Shown here piece after piece: positions 23,293 to 33,832 of a stretch of DNA of 64,000 bases. Numbering within the stretch: the stretch's first letter is position 1; each line of letters opens with the position of its first letter. The notes beneath the pieces were generated by a model. That model had not been told where the DNA came from. It saw only the letters and a program-made list of their open reading frames with translations, and made no database searches. Source of the DNA: Plumapathes pennacea (taxonomy: Eukaryota > Cnidaria > Anthozoa > Antipatharia > Myriopathidae); assembly GCA_964036295.1 (NCBI GenBank), contig OZ038470.1:15071578-15135577 (forward strand). Direction: 5' to 3'. The position numbers and the translations under genes are program-made.

Positions 23293-24260
23293 GTATTGAA
23301 CCTTTTAAATTTTGACAAACAATAGAAACTAGTAACTAAGACAGCTTTCCTCTGCTTTATTTCTTCACACGATCAAAAGAGACATCGTTTACGTCATACG
23401 AATGCGAAACTTTGAGTAATACTGAAGTGGCCAGAGAAGATGTGAGAGATCATATTCCTTTGCGATTTAGTGATCATTGGTTTTGTCTATTTTGGGCTTC
23501 AAATCGGCCAGTTACTCAAAACAAGTTTTCCATATCGTCGTTTAAAGATTCACAGCCCAGTTGCGATTAAATTAGAGTGGTAATCTTGTTCCGAAAAGAG
23601 ATCATTTTTAGATTCGTTACTCTGCAAGGTGCTCTCACGACTTGATTGCTTTCATTTATAAATATTTTATTTAACCAAGTATTGACCATGTGAATATGCG
23701 ACAGATACAGCAGTCTGTCGACTGAAGCTGAGCACTCCAAATCTGATGTTGCTACTTAGACAGCCTTCAAGAGCAAACAGGTGTTACAGGAATTTTCTTT
23801 ACGCACCCTGTAGTACTTTCATCCGTACGTCGAACGGCGACCACAAAGCAGCAGTACTTCAATAATATATTTTACAAACCAGCTAAAACTTTTTAATATA
23901 TTGGCTGTTTGAAGCTTACAAATTGAATAGTATGCAGGGAAATAGGGCTTACACGAAAAGGATTAGTTTGGTCATTTTGCTCGACGAACTCTGGTGCAGT
24001 TTTCAAGCTATGGGGCGTTTACGTAGCAGAAACAGGTATCGCTTAAAACTGCATGAAGTTATAAATAGTCTTTTCGCGACACGTGGGAAACAAAAGTAAG
24101 AAATATCTACCGCAGTTCTCGGAAATTCTATCATGCAAGATCCGTCTTAATGTGGTTCACCTTCAGTGACATGCAATCCCAATCATCGTCTGAAATTAGT
24201 GTTCTTGTTGAAAATTTCAGAGACGCCCATTTGATGTAATAATCAGTTAACATTCATAAG

Positions 24261-24314
24261 GGTTGGGGTTGGGGTTGGGGTTGGGGGCGGGGGGGGGGGG
24301 GGGGGGGGGGGGGG
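24261..24314 (+). repeat. GGGGTT repeat followed by 26 G
   Basis: Four or five GGGGTT units lead into GGGGGC and then 26 consecutive G (24289-24314). The GGGGTT units resemble a ciliate-type telomere repeat, but the tract is short and more likely arose by slippage. It has a strong propensity to form G-quadruplexes. Confidence 0.85.
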
Positions 24315-25577
24315 CGGAGCGGTTAGGTCTGCCTATTACCTATTGGTTGAAATACTTGAGCAAGCTTTCCCCCACCCCATAGACGTTCACATAGCATCAT
24401 ATCAGGCAGATTATTCCAGCTCTGTGTTTTGCAACATTGATGCTTGTATTTTTATTTTTACATGGTAAAGCTTTTAGACCAAATAAGAAACAACAAATTT
24501 TGATTTCGTGCAAGGTAGACTTGCGGGATCCGATATCGTTTCATGCAAAATTTGGTGCATTGTTTACCAGACTAGAATAGTTTGCATTTAGCACAACAAA
24601 AGAAGTAATGATGGTGAGCTATTTATGGCAGGTTTGAACCTATAGATCTAGTGTGATATACGATTGTCAAGATAAGAAAACCACAATTATTTGTTCAATA
24701 TATTCTGCTTGACATCAATTCCGATCGGCAGCGTTTTGTTTTTGAACCATGAGAATAATGTAACCTTATACCATTCTTTTGTCCATGTATTACTTAATAA
24801 TTTTCTAAACTAAGTGCTTTGAAGTGGTTTAGAGTCTATAAATGTGATGTATTCAAGACTATGATATACAGTTTTAAAATCGTGGTCAAAATATTAAACA
24901 CTAATGTATTGCAGCAAATAGATGTGCCAGATTGAGTGCAATTTTTCATAATCACATGCACAAGAACGTTGGATTGAATTAATGTGACGTGACCGCGCTA
25001 TACCACCCATCGATTTCAAAAATACTCGTTCCCAATATTGGAATATTTCAGGTCAATATATATGTGTTATGTTAAGTACTTCTAGTCAAAATCTCCATTC
25101 AAGCAGTGTGTCTTGATGTCCACAAAGGCAACATAGGAACGCAAGGAATGCAAAGTAACGTTACTGTGATTCAAGGAAAAGAATCTAGGGGTATCTTTCC
25201 TGTGGTGTATGAAATGTTTGTGCATTTTCGTTTACTAACTGAATATTTAAGCAAAATGTGAACGCAATCAATTTCAGTATTTTTTAAACTCATACTGACT
25301 ATTTAGTAACCATCGGAAACGAAAGTTTTAAAATTATGTTTGTCCCAGTAGAGGCATATAAGATCGTGAACTGCACTGGACTAAATTCACAAACAGTATT
25401 TGTCTGACCTAACCCGATACCGCAACTAGTGCCTATTAATAGAACGTGCACGAAAAAAAAAAAAAAAGTTAAACATATACAGACTTAGCAATATAGTTTT
25501 TTTTTTTTGTGCTGCATAACATATTTAAACAATATTTTTGTTGAGAGTCACATCTCGCAGGACCAGTTGGAAGGACG

Positions 25578-27239
25578 ATGAGGTCACTGTCTGTTTTCAG
25601 TATCTTGCTGCTGGCTGTATTATTGGCTCCTTCCTTCCAAAAAGCAAAAGTACAAAAAGCAGACATATTGAAAGCTAGAGGTATAATTATAACGTTTGTT
25701 ATGATATGATTGGACTGCATCTCATAACAGTTTTGTTTTGATTTTCATATGCGCTATTAACGCCATTTCTGCTACGGAATTTTGTGTTGAACTGAAACTA
25801 CGGAAGGATCCTAAAATTGTTCAGTTATAGTGGCCGCTATTATGATAATAAATTTCAGCATATCATTATGATAACTTGTATGTGAGGATACACTCATGAA
25901 TTTTCTACAGTCTATTGTTATTTGCTATAAATTATAGGATGATTACAGTATGTTCTATTTCCTTCAATGTACTGTCTATATTAATAATCTTGAATCCTTG
26001 GTATCTCTCACGGAGGGAATGTCTAACTCCCATCGGGCAATACAACTTGAAATATTGAATTGAAATACATATATAAGGTTCAACTGGAACTTATTTTGAA
26101 GACGGACGGGCAACCTGAAAAGTATGGTTTTTATTCTAGTTGTCCCGCAATGGACAGGACGTCATTGGCGCTTATACTACCGAGGTGTTAGGGAAGGTCT
26201 TAAGCGCTTCAAAGAAGGGCAACATTTTCACGGTAAGAGTACTGCCATAATTATAACACAACTATACAGAGTAAGTGAGTCATTGATAACATAATTATGT
26301 ACCCAAGTATTTGCTTCGACTCACATAGCTTTACCTCTTTAACTGCCAAAACTCAAACTTCATCAAGCTTAATGTTTATATTATAAATGGATTTTAAGTT
26401 AATACTCTGTATGAACGTTCACGTGGTCCGTCTGTTAGTGGAGAAAGGAATGGGACAGCCGCCCCCCCTCCTCCTTAGTTTTTCCTTTGGCCAATGAATG
26501 TCCGAAATTTTCGTAAATCATTTGAAAACTATTGGACATAATAAATGTATCTGGATCACGCAGAGAGGCTTCTCTGTTGGGATTGCAAATTTGACCTATT
26601 TTCGTGCCAGAAATTTAAAGTACCCATATCAACTAATCCTCGGACGTACAAGGGGAAGGCTGCATCCCCCCCCCCTCCCCCCTGCCATTCACATTTTCAA
26701 AATTACTGACCTTCAACCTGAGATATTTTTTATAAGATTAAGGTTAGTTTTTAATTTCTCGAAAACATTTCATGCCAGCCTCGTAAAAAGAGTGTGCGCC
26801 ATTTGTAGCCGGCCATATCTATACTTTTTCTTTGGTTTGTTTCCGTTTCTGGAGAATGAATGGCGTTTGAAAATAAACACCATCTTGGGCGATTTGATCA
26901 ATCCTCCTCTAGTAATAGGCCATAGCCACCAAAATAGGCGTATCGCGTGGAACGAACATCAGGTTCTATAATGAGGGTGAAATATCTTTAAAAATATATC
27001 AATTTAACTCCATCTTCTTGTCCAATATACTAACAAGGACTGAATGGGCAGAGTTATGCTGATAACACGATTTTTCTCTGAAAGGTAAAAAGTCTCGTGT
27101 GCCCAGCAAGTTGACGCACACCCATGAGTACAAAGTTGGATACAACCACGGTCGTAAATATGGATACGCGGGTAACTTTGGGGCCCATATAAAGTTTCAC
27201 TATGGCAAAAAGTATTCAGATGAGGGGATACAGACATGA
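25578..27239 (+). CDS. Small secreted basic protein with GY/HG motifs, 3 exons, 116 aa
   Basis: The exons are 25578-25680, 26140-26232 and 27085-27239. Splice sites are CTAGAG|GTATAA, TTTATTCTAG|TTGTCC, TTTTCACG|GTAAGA and TTCTCTGAAAG|GTAAAA; both introns are phase 1 and the frame is unbroken to TGA at 27237. Exon 1 is a signal peptide (MRSLSVFSILLLAVLLAPSF) with a basic start. Exon 2 is strongly basic and Trp/Tyr-rich (GRHWRLYYRGVREGLKRF). Exon 3 carries HEYKVGYNHGRKYGYAGNF and FHYGKKY, close in style to the HGY modules of the minus-strand gene 4.6 kb away. An AATAAA at 27757 could be its polyadenylation signal. I know of no named family. It is likely a paralogue or functional partner of the HGY gene. 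Confidence 0.65.
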
Positions 27240-27756
27240 AAACAAAAAACATTTCAACCATTGCATTATATTCCTTTACAGCTGAAAATGTATACAGGTT
27301 AGTTTTGACTGCTTAGCAAACATCATCTTTATTGTTCTGGCTGTTTCAGTCGATGATTTGCTCTTATTTATCGCGACAAGCTGTATGAAATATCCAGTAT
27401 AGCAAAATTGAAATATCATATCGAAACAGTTAGTGTACTCCCAGGAACGTTTCCTGAAAGTTTCATGTGACTCTGAGATTAGACCGTTTCAGAAAAAAAT
27501 GTAAAGCTATATAAAGCGCCCATGTTTTTTCTCAAAAATGACCGATTTGACCAAAATTTGAAAGCTCTCGAAACTTTAAGGAAACCTTCCTTGTATTATA
27601 AAGAGATATTTTGCAATACATTTTGTCTTATTTTTCTTCAGCCATTGCTGAAATATAGCAATAGAACAACATATATACATATAGCAACAAGGGATATTCT
27701 GAGAAACGGAAGTGAATCAAAGGGCTTGAAAAGCACTATTCACTGGTTTGGTATAA

Positions 27757-27762
27757 AATAAA
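27757..27762 (+). terminator. Candidate polyadenylation signal AATAAA
   Basis: AATAAA lies about 520 bases after the stop codon of the small basic protein gene. A second AATAAA follows about 50 bases further on, at about 27806. Confidence 0.35.
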
Positions 27763-28478
27763 TACAAGACTAGCTGAACAGAAGGTGTTGTATATGCAGG
27801 GATAAAATAAAAGCGAAGTATATACCACTGGACAGCAAATCAACTTGTCACTGCTGCAGTTATTCTCAAAATGAACATGCTGTATGCATTTTAGTCTAGT
27901 TTCATTAAGTTTAGTCTATTCGCCTTATGCAAGTTCCTCCCTTTGCTGCAGCCACTGCCCTACCCTACCCACCCCACACTCCACCACAGGTCTCGACGCC
28001 ATTTTACCGAGTGGACCCCGGGCCTTTGGCCAAAATCTCCTGCCTGAAAATTTTCAAGGGATTGGCACAACAATGGCGGCCGCCATTTTGTGGCTTGTTT
28101 ATTTTTCCAGTGTGTTTTCCGGGGCTTCAAGCCCCGCGACGTTGATGTGCGATTAGCAGAGGTGAACCTGTCGCGTCGTTGCTAACACCGCGGCAAAACG
28201 CGCTGTACATGCGCAGCCGTACGGCTTTCCCGCCAAAATGCACGGTTGGCATCCCACTCAAAGCCTTTGTTATTTTCCAAAACTCAACTTCCGGTCGGGT
28301 TTTTTAAAAAACTTAAGGCACAAAAAAGCAAATGAAAACACCCAAACTCACATTATGGAGTTCATTAAATTTTTAAATGAAATCCATGCTCTTTACACCA
28401 TCTACTTGAAAATTATGAACAAAGTTCGTGCTGTCTGAGAGAGAGCTGCGTTTCATCAAGGAGGTAGCCTGTGAACCC

Positions 28479-28491
28479 GGGGGGGGGGGGG
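28479..28491 (+). repeat. Poly-G tract (13 G)
   Basis: This run of 13 G lies upstream of the R2 dispersed repeat, as in the copy at 8805-9030. Confidence 0.9.
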
Positions 28492-28589
28492 TACCAATAA
28501 AATCAATTAAAATAATTTAAAGTTTCAATGTGCATCATCAAGCACTTCACTTCCTTGTTGTTTTTAAACAAAAAGAGGTCATTCGATTG

Positions 28590-28695
28590 ACACCCGACCC
28601 CTAAACGGTACACGTCACATAAAAATGTCAACGTTTGACGTTGAGCACCCTAAGCGGTACCAAAACCGTAATTTTGACCCCCAAGCAGTACAGCA
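28590..28695 (+). repeat. Dispersed repeat family R2, copy 2
   Basis: The ordered blocks ACCCGACCCCTAAACGGTAC, CACGTCACATAAAAATGTCA, GTTGAGCACC and CCGTAATTTTGACCCC match the copy at 8890-9030 with about 10-15% difference by eye. Confidence 0.7.
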
Positions 28696-28740
28696 AGCAA
28701 CTCAGTTCTTTTTTATAGAAAGAACAGGCTCTCTCTCTCT

Positions 28741-28794
28741 TTTACGGCCGCGCGGAGTCTGGAAGAAAGTCCCAGACTCCGCGCGGCCGTAAAA
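28741..28794. repeat. Perfect GC-rich inverted repeat (hairpin)
   Basis: TTTACGGCCGCGCGGAGTCT and its exact reverse complement flank a loop of about 9 bases. The stem is about 22 bp. A (CT)n tract lies just before it. It may be the fold-back end of a small transposon. Confidence 0.85.
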
Positions 28795-30360
28795 TCAGTA
28801 AGTAAGCATCATGGGTAATTAGAGCGAAGTTTTGACTCGAGTTCGTTGAGCAAGGTTGTCTCTTGTTAACCCACAAGATTTTCACGGTTCCCCAAGGAAA
28901 GAAACCTTCAGAGTCCCACTCAGAAATCCTGAGGAAGCGTCGATTACCCAACGCCTTTGCTCTCCGGACTCCCATCAGCGAGGTCATCCGCTTCGCTCGC
29001 AACTGAAGAACACTACAGCCCAAGGCGGCCTATAGCGTCCGGCTCCACACCTAAAACGAAGCTCCTTTTCACAGGTAATTTAGTTTTGGGTTCTGTCGTT
29101 AGTGTTTGTCACTTCTCCCCGTTTCTTCGATCTCTTTCATCTCGCCTTCTCAGGCCATGTGCGAGCTCAAGTTTCCTTCCCGCGCCTTTTATGCAAAACG
29201 CATTTGTCACCTCACCCTCGTGTTAATTTGTTTGGCCTTCACTCGTTTCTCCCTTGTCGCATATCCATTCGTTGCACCCTCATGTTATTTTCTGCGTCTT
29301 TAATATTTCATATACTGGTCCACTTTATTTTCCCCGCGTATCATCAACTTCTATAAATATTTTTATCTTATTCTCATTTATTTGTTAACCTAATTATAGT
29401 TATTTGTGTTTGTTGGTAATGCTTTATAATGGCTGGCGCCACACTCGGGAGTTTACCATAGTAAATCTCCCAAACTATAGCAAAGTTTATTTTACCTTAG
29501 TCAGAGAGGAAAGAGTACCATATGACATTTTTTGGATTCCACATGAGTTTTGGGGCAATTAGTCTTGACAGTTGTCTACACATGTAATATTTTGATAAGG
29601 AAACCACTTAAAAAAAGCAAAATTTGTCAAACGTGTGTTTGCGCTGATTAATATAAAATGGATCCTGAGCGGGTTGTGGTGTGTATGGTCTGTCTTTTGA
29701 TTTTCCTCATTCTTCTGAGGCGAAGGCACATCATTCGATTTCTTATTTCTTGGTCGGAGACTGAGAAGGCTCAGGGCAAGAAATATTTTTCATCCCTTTT
29801 GGCAAGCATGGGTTTATCCTTGGCCCCAAGCATGGTTCGAGCAAACGAGTACTCCTCGTCCATCGTTGCGGATTAGCGAAGCAGGTCAAATCAATTCACT
29901 TGTGAAAAGAAAATTTGAGATGACTGATTGACCCGAGTTGAGGTCACCCAATTTAGCATTTTTCTTTTCACTATCAATGTTGTTGTGCTTTATCATAGGC
30001 AGCAAAAAGATATGTAATATTGTTCTCCCTCTATTTTTGTGAGTATCCATGCTCAATTTTCATCCATTACGATATTATTTTATACTGCTTTCTTACCTCA
30101 TATTTCCTGTTCTCCCAACTATAGTCAGATGCTCTCCTCCAGTTGCTGCAGACTCTTCCAGGCTGACTTCCTCCAGACTGTTGCAGACAGACTCTTCTGA
30201 GCAGACTTCCTGCAGACTGTTGTGGACATTTCTCCAGGATACTGTTCTAGGCTCTCCTCCAATATTATCATCCATTGTTCTCTTGTCCCCTCAAGTCCCT
30301 CGTCCCCTGTATGATCATTTGTGCCTTCCCACCAACCTGATGATGACCATCATTCAACTC

Positions 30361-30965
30361 TGCTGAAGGAGGAAGGGTGCAGGTGAATGTTAGCGAAGGG
30401 GTAGGCAGGAAGAGGTTCGAAACGGGACTCTGAGGAGACCGCAGGAGTATTGTTTTCCCTCTGGTGAGTTGTAGGAGTTAGGTGAGAGAGTTAGGACTAG
30501 AGTGGGGAGAATTCGCCTAAGCAGTGGTACGCATTTCAATCGTCAAAATGAGAAGAATGGGCAGGTGACTTGAGGACAAGGGTCGGCTACAGGCAATCTT
30601 AACGACGGAGATGCACCCTCTGTCAGTAGTTTAAAATTGCCGCCAGTCGCAGGTGTTTCACAACGTCTGGAGCATAGGGTGCATGACATGCAAAGGAAAC
30701 CGTGACTCATTATATCCCAGCCTCTGACAGCCGTGGATGATTCCAATTCAAATGGATGATTCCACCCATTTAACTCATGGAGAGGGTTGTTATGAGTACC
30801 ACTGCCTAGGTGAATTCTCCCCATTCTGGTCCTTGCTCTCTTATCTAACTCGTACAACTCATCAGAGGGGAAGCAATGCTCCCGCGGCCCCCTCAGGGCC
30901 CTGTTTTGACTCTCTTCCTGTCTATCCCCTCGCTGATATTCATCTGCATTCTTCCTCCTTCAGTG
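30361..30965. mobile_element. Foldback element with about 170-bp inverted arms
   Basis: The left arm, about 30361-30530, begins CTGAAGGAGGAAG and ends GCAGTGGTAC. The right arm, about 30796-30965, is its reverse complement: it begins GTACCACTGCC and ends CTTCCTCCTTCAG. Identity by eye is about 80-85%. A spacer of about 265 bases contains no transposase. The form matches a non-autonomous foldback transposon. Confidence 0.7.
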
Positions 30966-31154
30966 GGTTGGCTGTTGGTTGGAGGGTAGGTGGATAGGGA
31001 CTAGGTCGTACAGGGGATTTGGGGGGGATGGGATTTGAGGGGAGGGGTGGGGGAGGGGGCCTGGGATGACCGTGAACGTGGTTGTGCAACTGTCACCTCC
31101 CTTGGTGTACTTCCACCATCCCAGGCCCCCTCCCCCAACAGGATGCCCCATTCC

Positions 31155-31250
31155 TAACCCCTAACCGTAACCCCAACTAACCCTGACCCTAACTAACCAT
31201 AACCCTGACCCTAACACTACTTTACCCTAACCATGGCGCCCTAACCTAAC
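31155..31250 (+). repeat. Degenerate telomere-like CCCTAA/CCCTAAC tract
   Basis: About a dozen variants of CCCTAA, CCCTGA and CCATAA occur in tandem over 95 bases, immediately before an AT-rich tract and the assembly gap. The metazoan telomere repeat is TTAGGG. This looks like an interstitial degenerate array rather than a chromosome end, because sequence continues on both sides. Confidence 0.7.
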
Positions 31251-31261
31251 CTAACATACCC

Positions 31262-31440
31262 AATAAATAAAAATGAATAAATTTATATTTTATTTTATTT
31301 ATTTATTTTATTTTATTTATTTATTTAATTTATCATTCTTTAATGTATGAATAAAGGAATAAAAAAACAAGAGTAAAGAAATGAACAAAAGATAAATGAA
31401 TGATTAAATAATGTATAAGTGAATGAATTGATTTATTCAA
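31262..31440 (+). repeat. AT-rich simple repeat (TTTAT/AATAAATGA)n
   Basis: Imperfect TTTAT and AATGAATAAA units run up to the gap. A similar AATAAATTAAATCAATTG tandem tract lies on the other side at about 31740-31860. The same microsatellite probably spans the gap. Confidence 0.75.
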
Positions 31441-31458
31441 GTCCCATTTTCAAACAAC

Positions 31459-31658
31459 NNNNNNNNNNNNNNNNNNNNNNNNNNNNNNNNNNNNNNNNNN
31501 NNNNNNNNNNNNNNNNNNNNNNNNNNNNNNNNNNNNNNNNNNNNNNNNNNNNNNNNNNNNNNNNNNNNNNNNNNNNNNNNNNNNNNNNNNNNNNNNNNNN
31601 NNNNNNNNNNNNNNNNNNNNNNNNNNNNNNNNNNNNNNNNNNNNNNNNNNNNNNNNNN
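31459..31658. other. Assembly gap, 200 N
   Basis: Exactly 200 N lie inside AT-rich simple sequence. The size is probably a placeholder. Confidence 0.98.
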
Positions 31659-31739
31659 TATACACCCATAATTCCATGGGGCCAGTCAGAATTGATATAT
31701 TCAGAATTAATTCATTCATGTGTGCATTTGTTTAATTAT

Positions 31740-31860
31740 TCATTTATTCATATAATGAATAAATGAATTTATTAAATAAATTGAATAAATTAATCAATTG
31801 AATAAATTAAATCAATTGAATAAATTAAATCAATTGAATAAATTAAATTAATGAAGTGAA
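31740..31860 (+). repeat. AT-rich minisatellite (GAATAAATTAAATCAATT)n
   Basis: Three to five near-identical 18-bp units are followed by a decayed copy. The tract continues the simple repeat seen left of the gap. Confidence 0.8.
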
Positions 31861-31869
31861 TAAATTAAG

Positions 31870-32855
31870 GGACAAGTTCTCAAAAGAGAGAATTTCCATT
31901 CAAACAGAGATGGTGTTGGCCTTGCCCTTGAGATGGTATTTGAAGTAAAGAAAGGAACTGATGCAAGGAAGGTAAGTCTGAATTTCAAACTCCTTACACC
32001 CAAAATTTGCATAGTCAGCATGCTTTGGGGCCAGGCAGAATTGGGCATGGCCCAAGGGTGAGAGGGGAGGGGGTACTCCCGTATATGAGCCATATAGGTA
32101 TGTGCCGCCCCAAAGGGTATCATTTTTAACATTTTAGTCTGAAATAGGGTCGAAAATTGCACATTTTTGTCTGAAATAAGGTAGAAGTAGCCCTTTGGGG
32201 GGGGGGGGGGGGGTGCGAGTTGTGAAAAAGTCACTTTCAGAGTTGGCAGGCCTGTTTGTTGAGACTGTAATGGATCTCTGATAGATTGTTAATGCATGCT
32301 GAGAAGGGTGGTACCCATGGGGCTCTTAAATTTCTATTGAGGTCTTTGCAAGTACCCCACATAGTTTGTTGAATACCAATGTACCCATAAAATCCACTTG
32401 ACTAGTCCATTATTTTATTCCACAGACTTCAGAGTTTTTTAAACAGTTGTTTCCTGAGCACAAGGCTGCAGTGACTTCCTTATCCTGGAGTTTTGTATCA
32501 GGTGGGTGATGTTATAGATAATGTTATAGACAAAACATGAATCACTACAAGATCACATCACTAGTTGAAATAATTAAATCACTGATATGCAGGACAGAGC
32601 TGCCAAGTTATCCACTTTGTGTGATCTGATCAGTCAGTGCCCTAGTTACTATTTTTTGAAAGATAAATTAGTTCTTAAGATTTCTATTTCTGATAATTAA
32701 TAATGTATTCTTCATTTTTAGTCAAGGCTAGATGGGCAGATTCCAAAATTTGCACTGGGCTTGTGTGCTGCAAAAAAGCTGGCTCTTCCATACTACCTGG
32801 TGAAGAACAATATTACAAAAGGGAGCATCTATTTTTCAGTTGGACATTGCTATAG
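31870..32855 (+). CDS. Orphan three-exon coding fragment, unrecognised
   Basis: Three segments can be joined without a frame break. They are about 31870-31971 (ending DARK, donor AAG|GTAAGT), 32426-32501 (acceptor TTCCACAG, TSEFFKQLFPEHKAAV..., donor CAG|GTGGGT) and 32722-32855 (acceptor TTTTTAG, stop TAG). The joined reading is about 104 residues and looks protein-like: GVGLALEMVFEVKKG, then FFKQLFPEHKAAVTSLSW, then KICTGLVCCKKAG. I recognise no family. A start may be lost in the assembly gap 210 bases upstream. It could be the 3' part of a real gene, or a decayed retro- or transposon gene. Confidence 0.35.
32040..32215 (+). repeat. Dispersed repeat with TCTGAAATAGGG blocks and 17-G end
   Basis: GGGGGTACTCCCGTATATGA, GTGCCGCCCCAAAGGGTA, two TCTGAAATA(A)GGT blocks and a G17 run (32197-32213) make a low-copy-looking unit. 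I believe similar units are frequent in stony-coral genomes. It lies in the intron between the first two orphan exons. Confidence 0.5.
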
Positions 32856-33487
32856 GGCCAATCTTGGATAGTGACTGTGGACAAGTGCATTAACCAAACA
32901 GGTAAAACATGGGAGAAAATCATTTCAAATATTCAAAAAACAAATACCGAAAATCCTACTGTACAATAAGTTCAAATTTATGATAAAATGGCAAAAGGGA
33001 AGAGAGGCACTTATTTAATTATTTGCAAATCATGGCCAGTGAATCATTTATTTTAATTTGCAATGTATGACATTTGTGCATAAACAACATAGTGCTAGTA
33101 TTATGTACAAAAGCTGTTTGCTGTATAGTTCCAATAGCGACGCCTAGTGAGAAAATTTAGATTCAGTTTTGAGGCTGTTAAAAATGTATGTTTTCATGTT
33201 TCATGGTTGTGCCTTGATGCAATGACCCCCTTTTATTTAAGGAGCTTCATGCAAGAATGAAAAGACAATGGTGTCTGTCTATCAGCCAGCCAGAAGATAG
33301 GAACTACTTCACCAACTCAAGTGTCCAGTTAATTTACCGACACTGTCTAGGCACATCCTCTAGACATTTAGGGACAACAACAACAGCACTTTATTTGTAC
33401 CTATAGGGGAACTGTTAGTGATACAGTATCAGCAAACTTATAATGTATAAAGCATGATTATTTTACTATTGCAATTATTATAGGGCT

Positions 33488-33729
33488 GGGCCCAGTTTTT
33501 CAAAGCGCGATTAGGCTAATCCTGGATTAGGTCTAAAACTTTCTTGTCATTTATAAGCCTGAAAATGAGAAGGTTTGATCCACAACGACTTCCTTGGGGC
33601 GCTTGTAAGTTGAAAAAAGCTTTTTAATCCATCTTCGAAGAAAACCTTGCACTATATTGGCAGAGAGATTGAGAGAAAAAATTTCGTTAATTCTGGATTA
33701 GCTTAATTGGCTTTCGAAAAACCGGGCCC
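33488..33729. mobile_element. MITE with about 40-bp terminal inverted repeats
   Basis: The left end is GGGCCCAGTTTTTCAAAGCG, then GATTAGGCTAATCCTGGATTA. The right end is the reverse complement of GGGCCCGGTTTTTCGAAAGC, then AATTAAGCTAATCCAGAATTA. The body is about 240 bp and has no coding frame. Confidence 0.75.
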
Positions 33730-33832
33730 AGTTTTTTAATGACTGTTGAAAAACCAAAGCAAGTCCCCATTACACGCAGAGGTTTTTCGACCAATCAGAA
33801 TTTGCCAAGGTAATCTGTGTTGTTTTAGAGTG

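Larger units (their letters stand above)
21073..25577. other. 4.5 kb between two secreted-protein genes, no gene seen
   Basis: I find no exon with credible splice sites and coding content. The DNA is AT-rich. It contains an (AACTC)n-like microsatellite at 23238-23292 and a GGGGTT repeat running into a 26-G tract at 24261-24314. Upstream elements of the two divergent genes (21006 minus, 25578 plus) would lie here. Confidence 0.5.
27763..31869. other. Repeat-rich 4.1 kb without a supported gene
   Basis: It holds a GGCGGCCGCC palindrome (about 28076-28085), a dispersed repeat copy, a perfect hairpin, a long foldback element, telomere-like CCCTAA blocks, AT-rich simple repeats and the assembly gap. 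Several 60-105 codon open frames exist, but they lack domains and splice context. Confidence 0.5.

Noticed and set aside
24261-24290. Functional telomere made of GGGGTT
   Set aside because: There are only four or five units, with normal sequence on both sides. Animals use TTAGGG.
26498-26971. 157-codon + strand open frame
   Set aside because: It lies in the second intron of the small basic protein gene, runs through a poly-C tract and shows no domain.
28742-29023. 93-codon minus-strand open frame
   Set aside because: It ends in the hairpin at 28741 and sits in repeat-like DNA without splice or domain evidence.
31419-31766. Open frames across the assembly gap
   Set aside because: They consist mainly of unknown bases.
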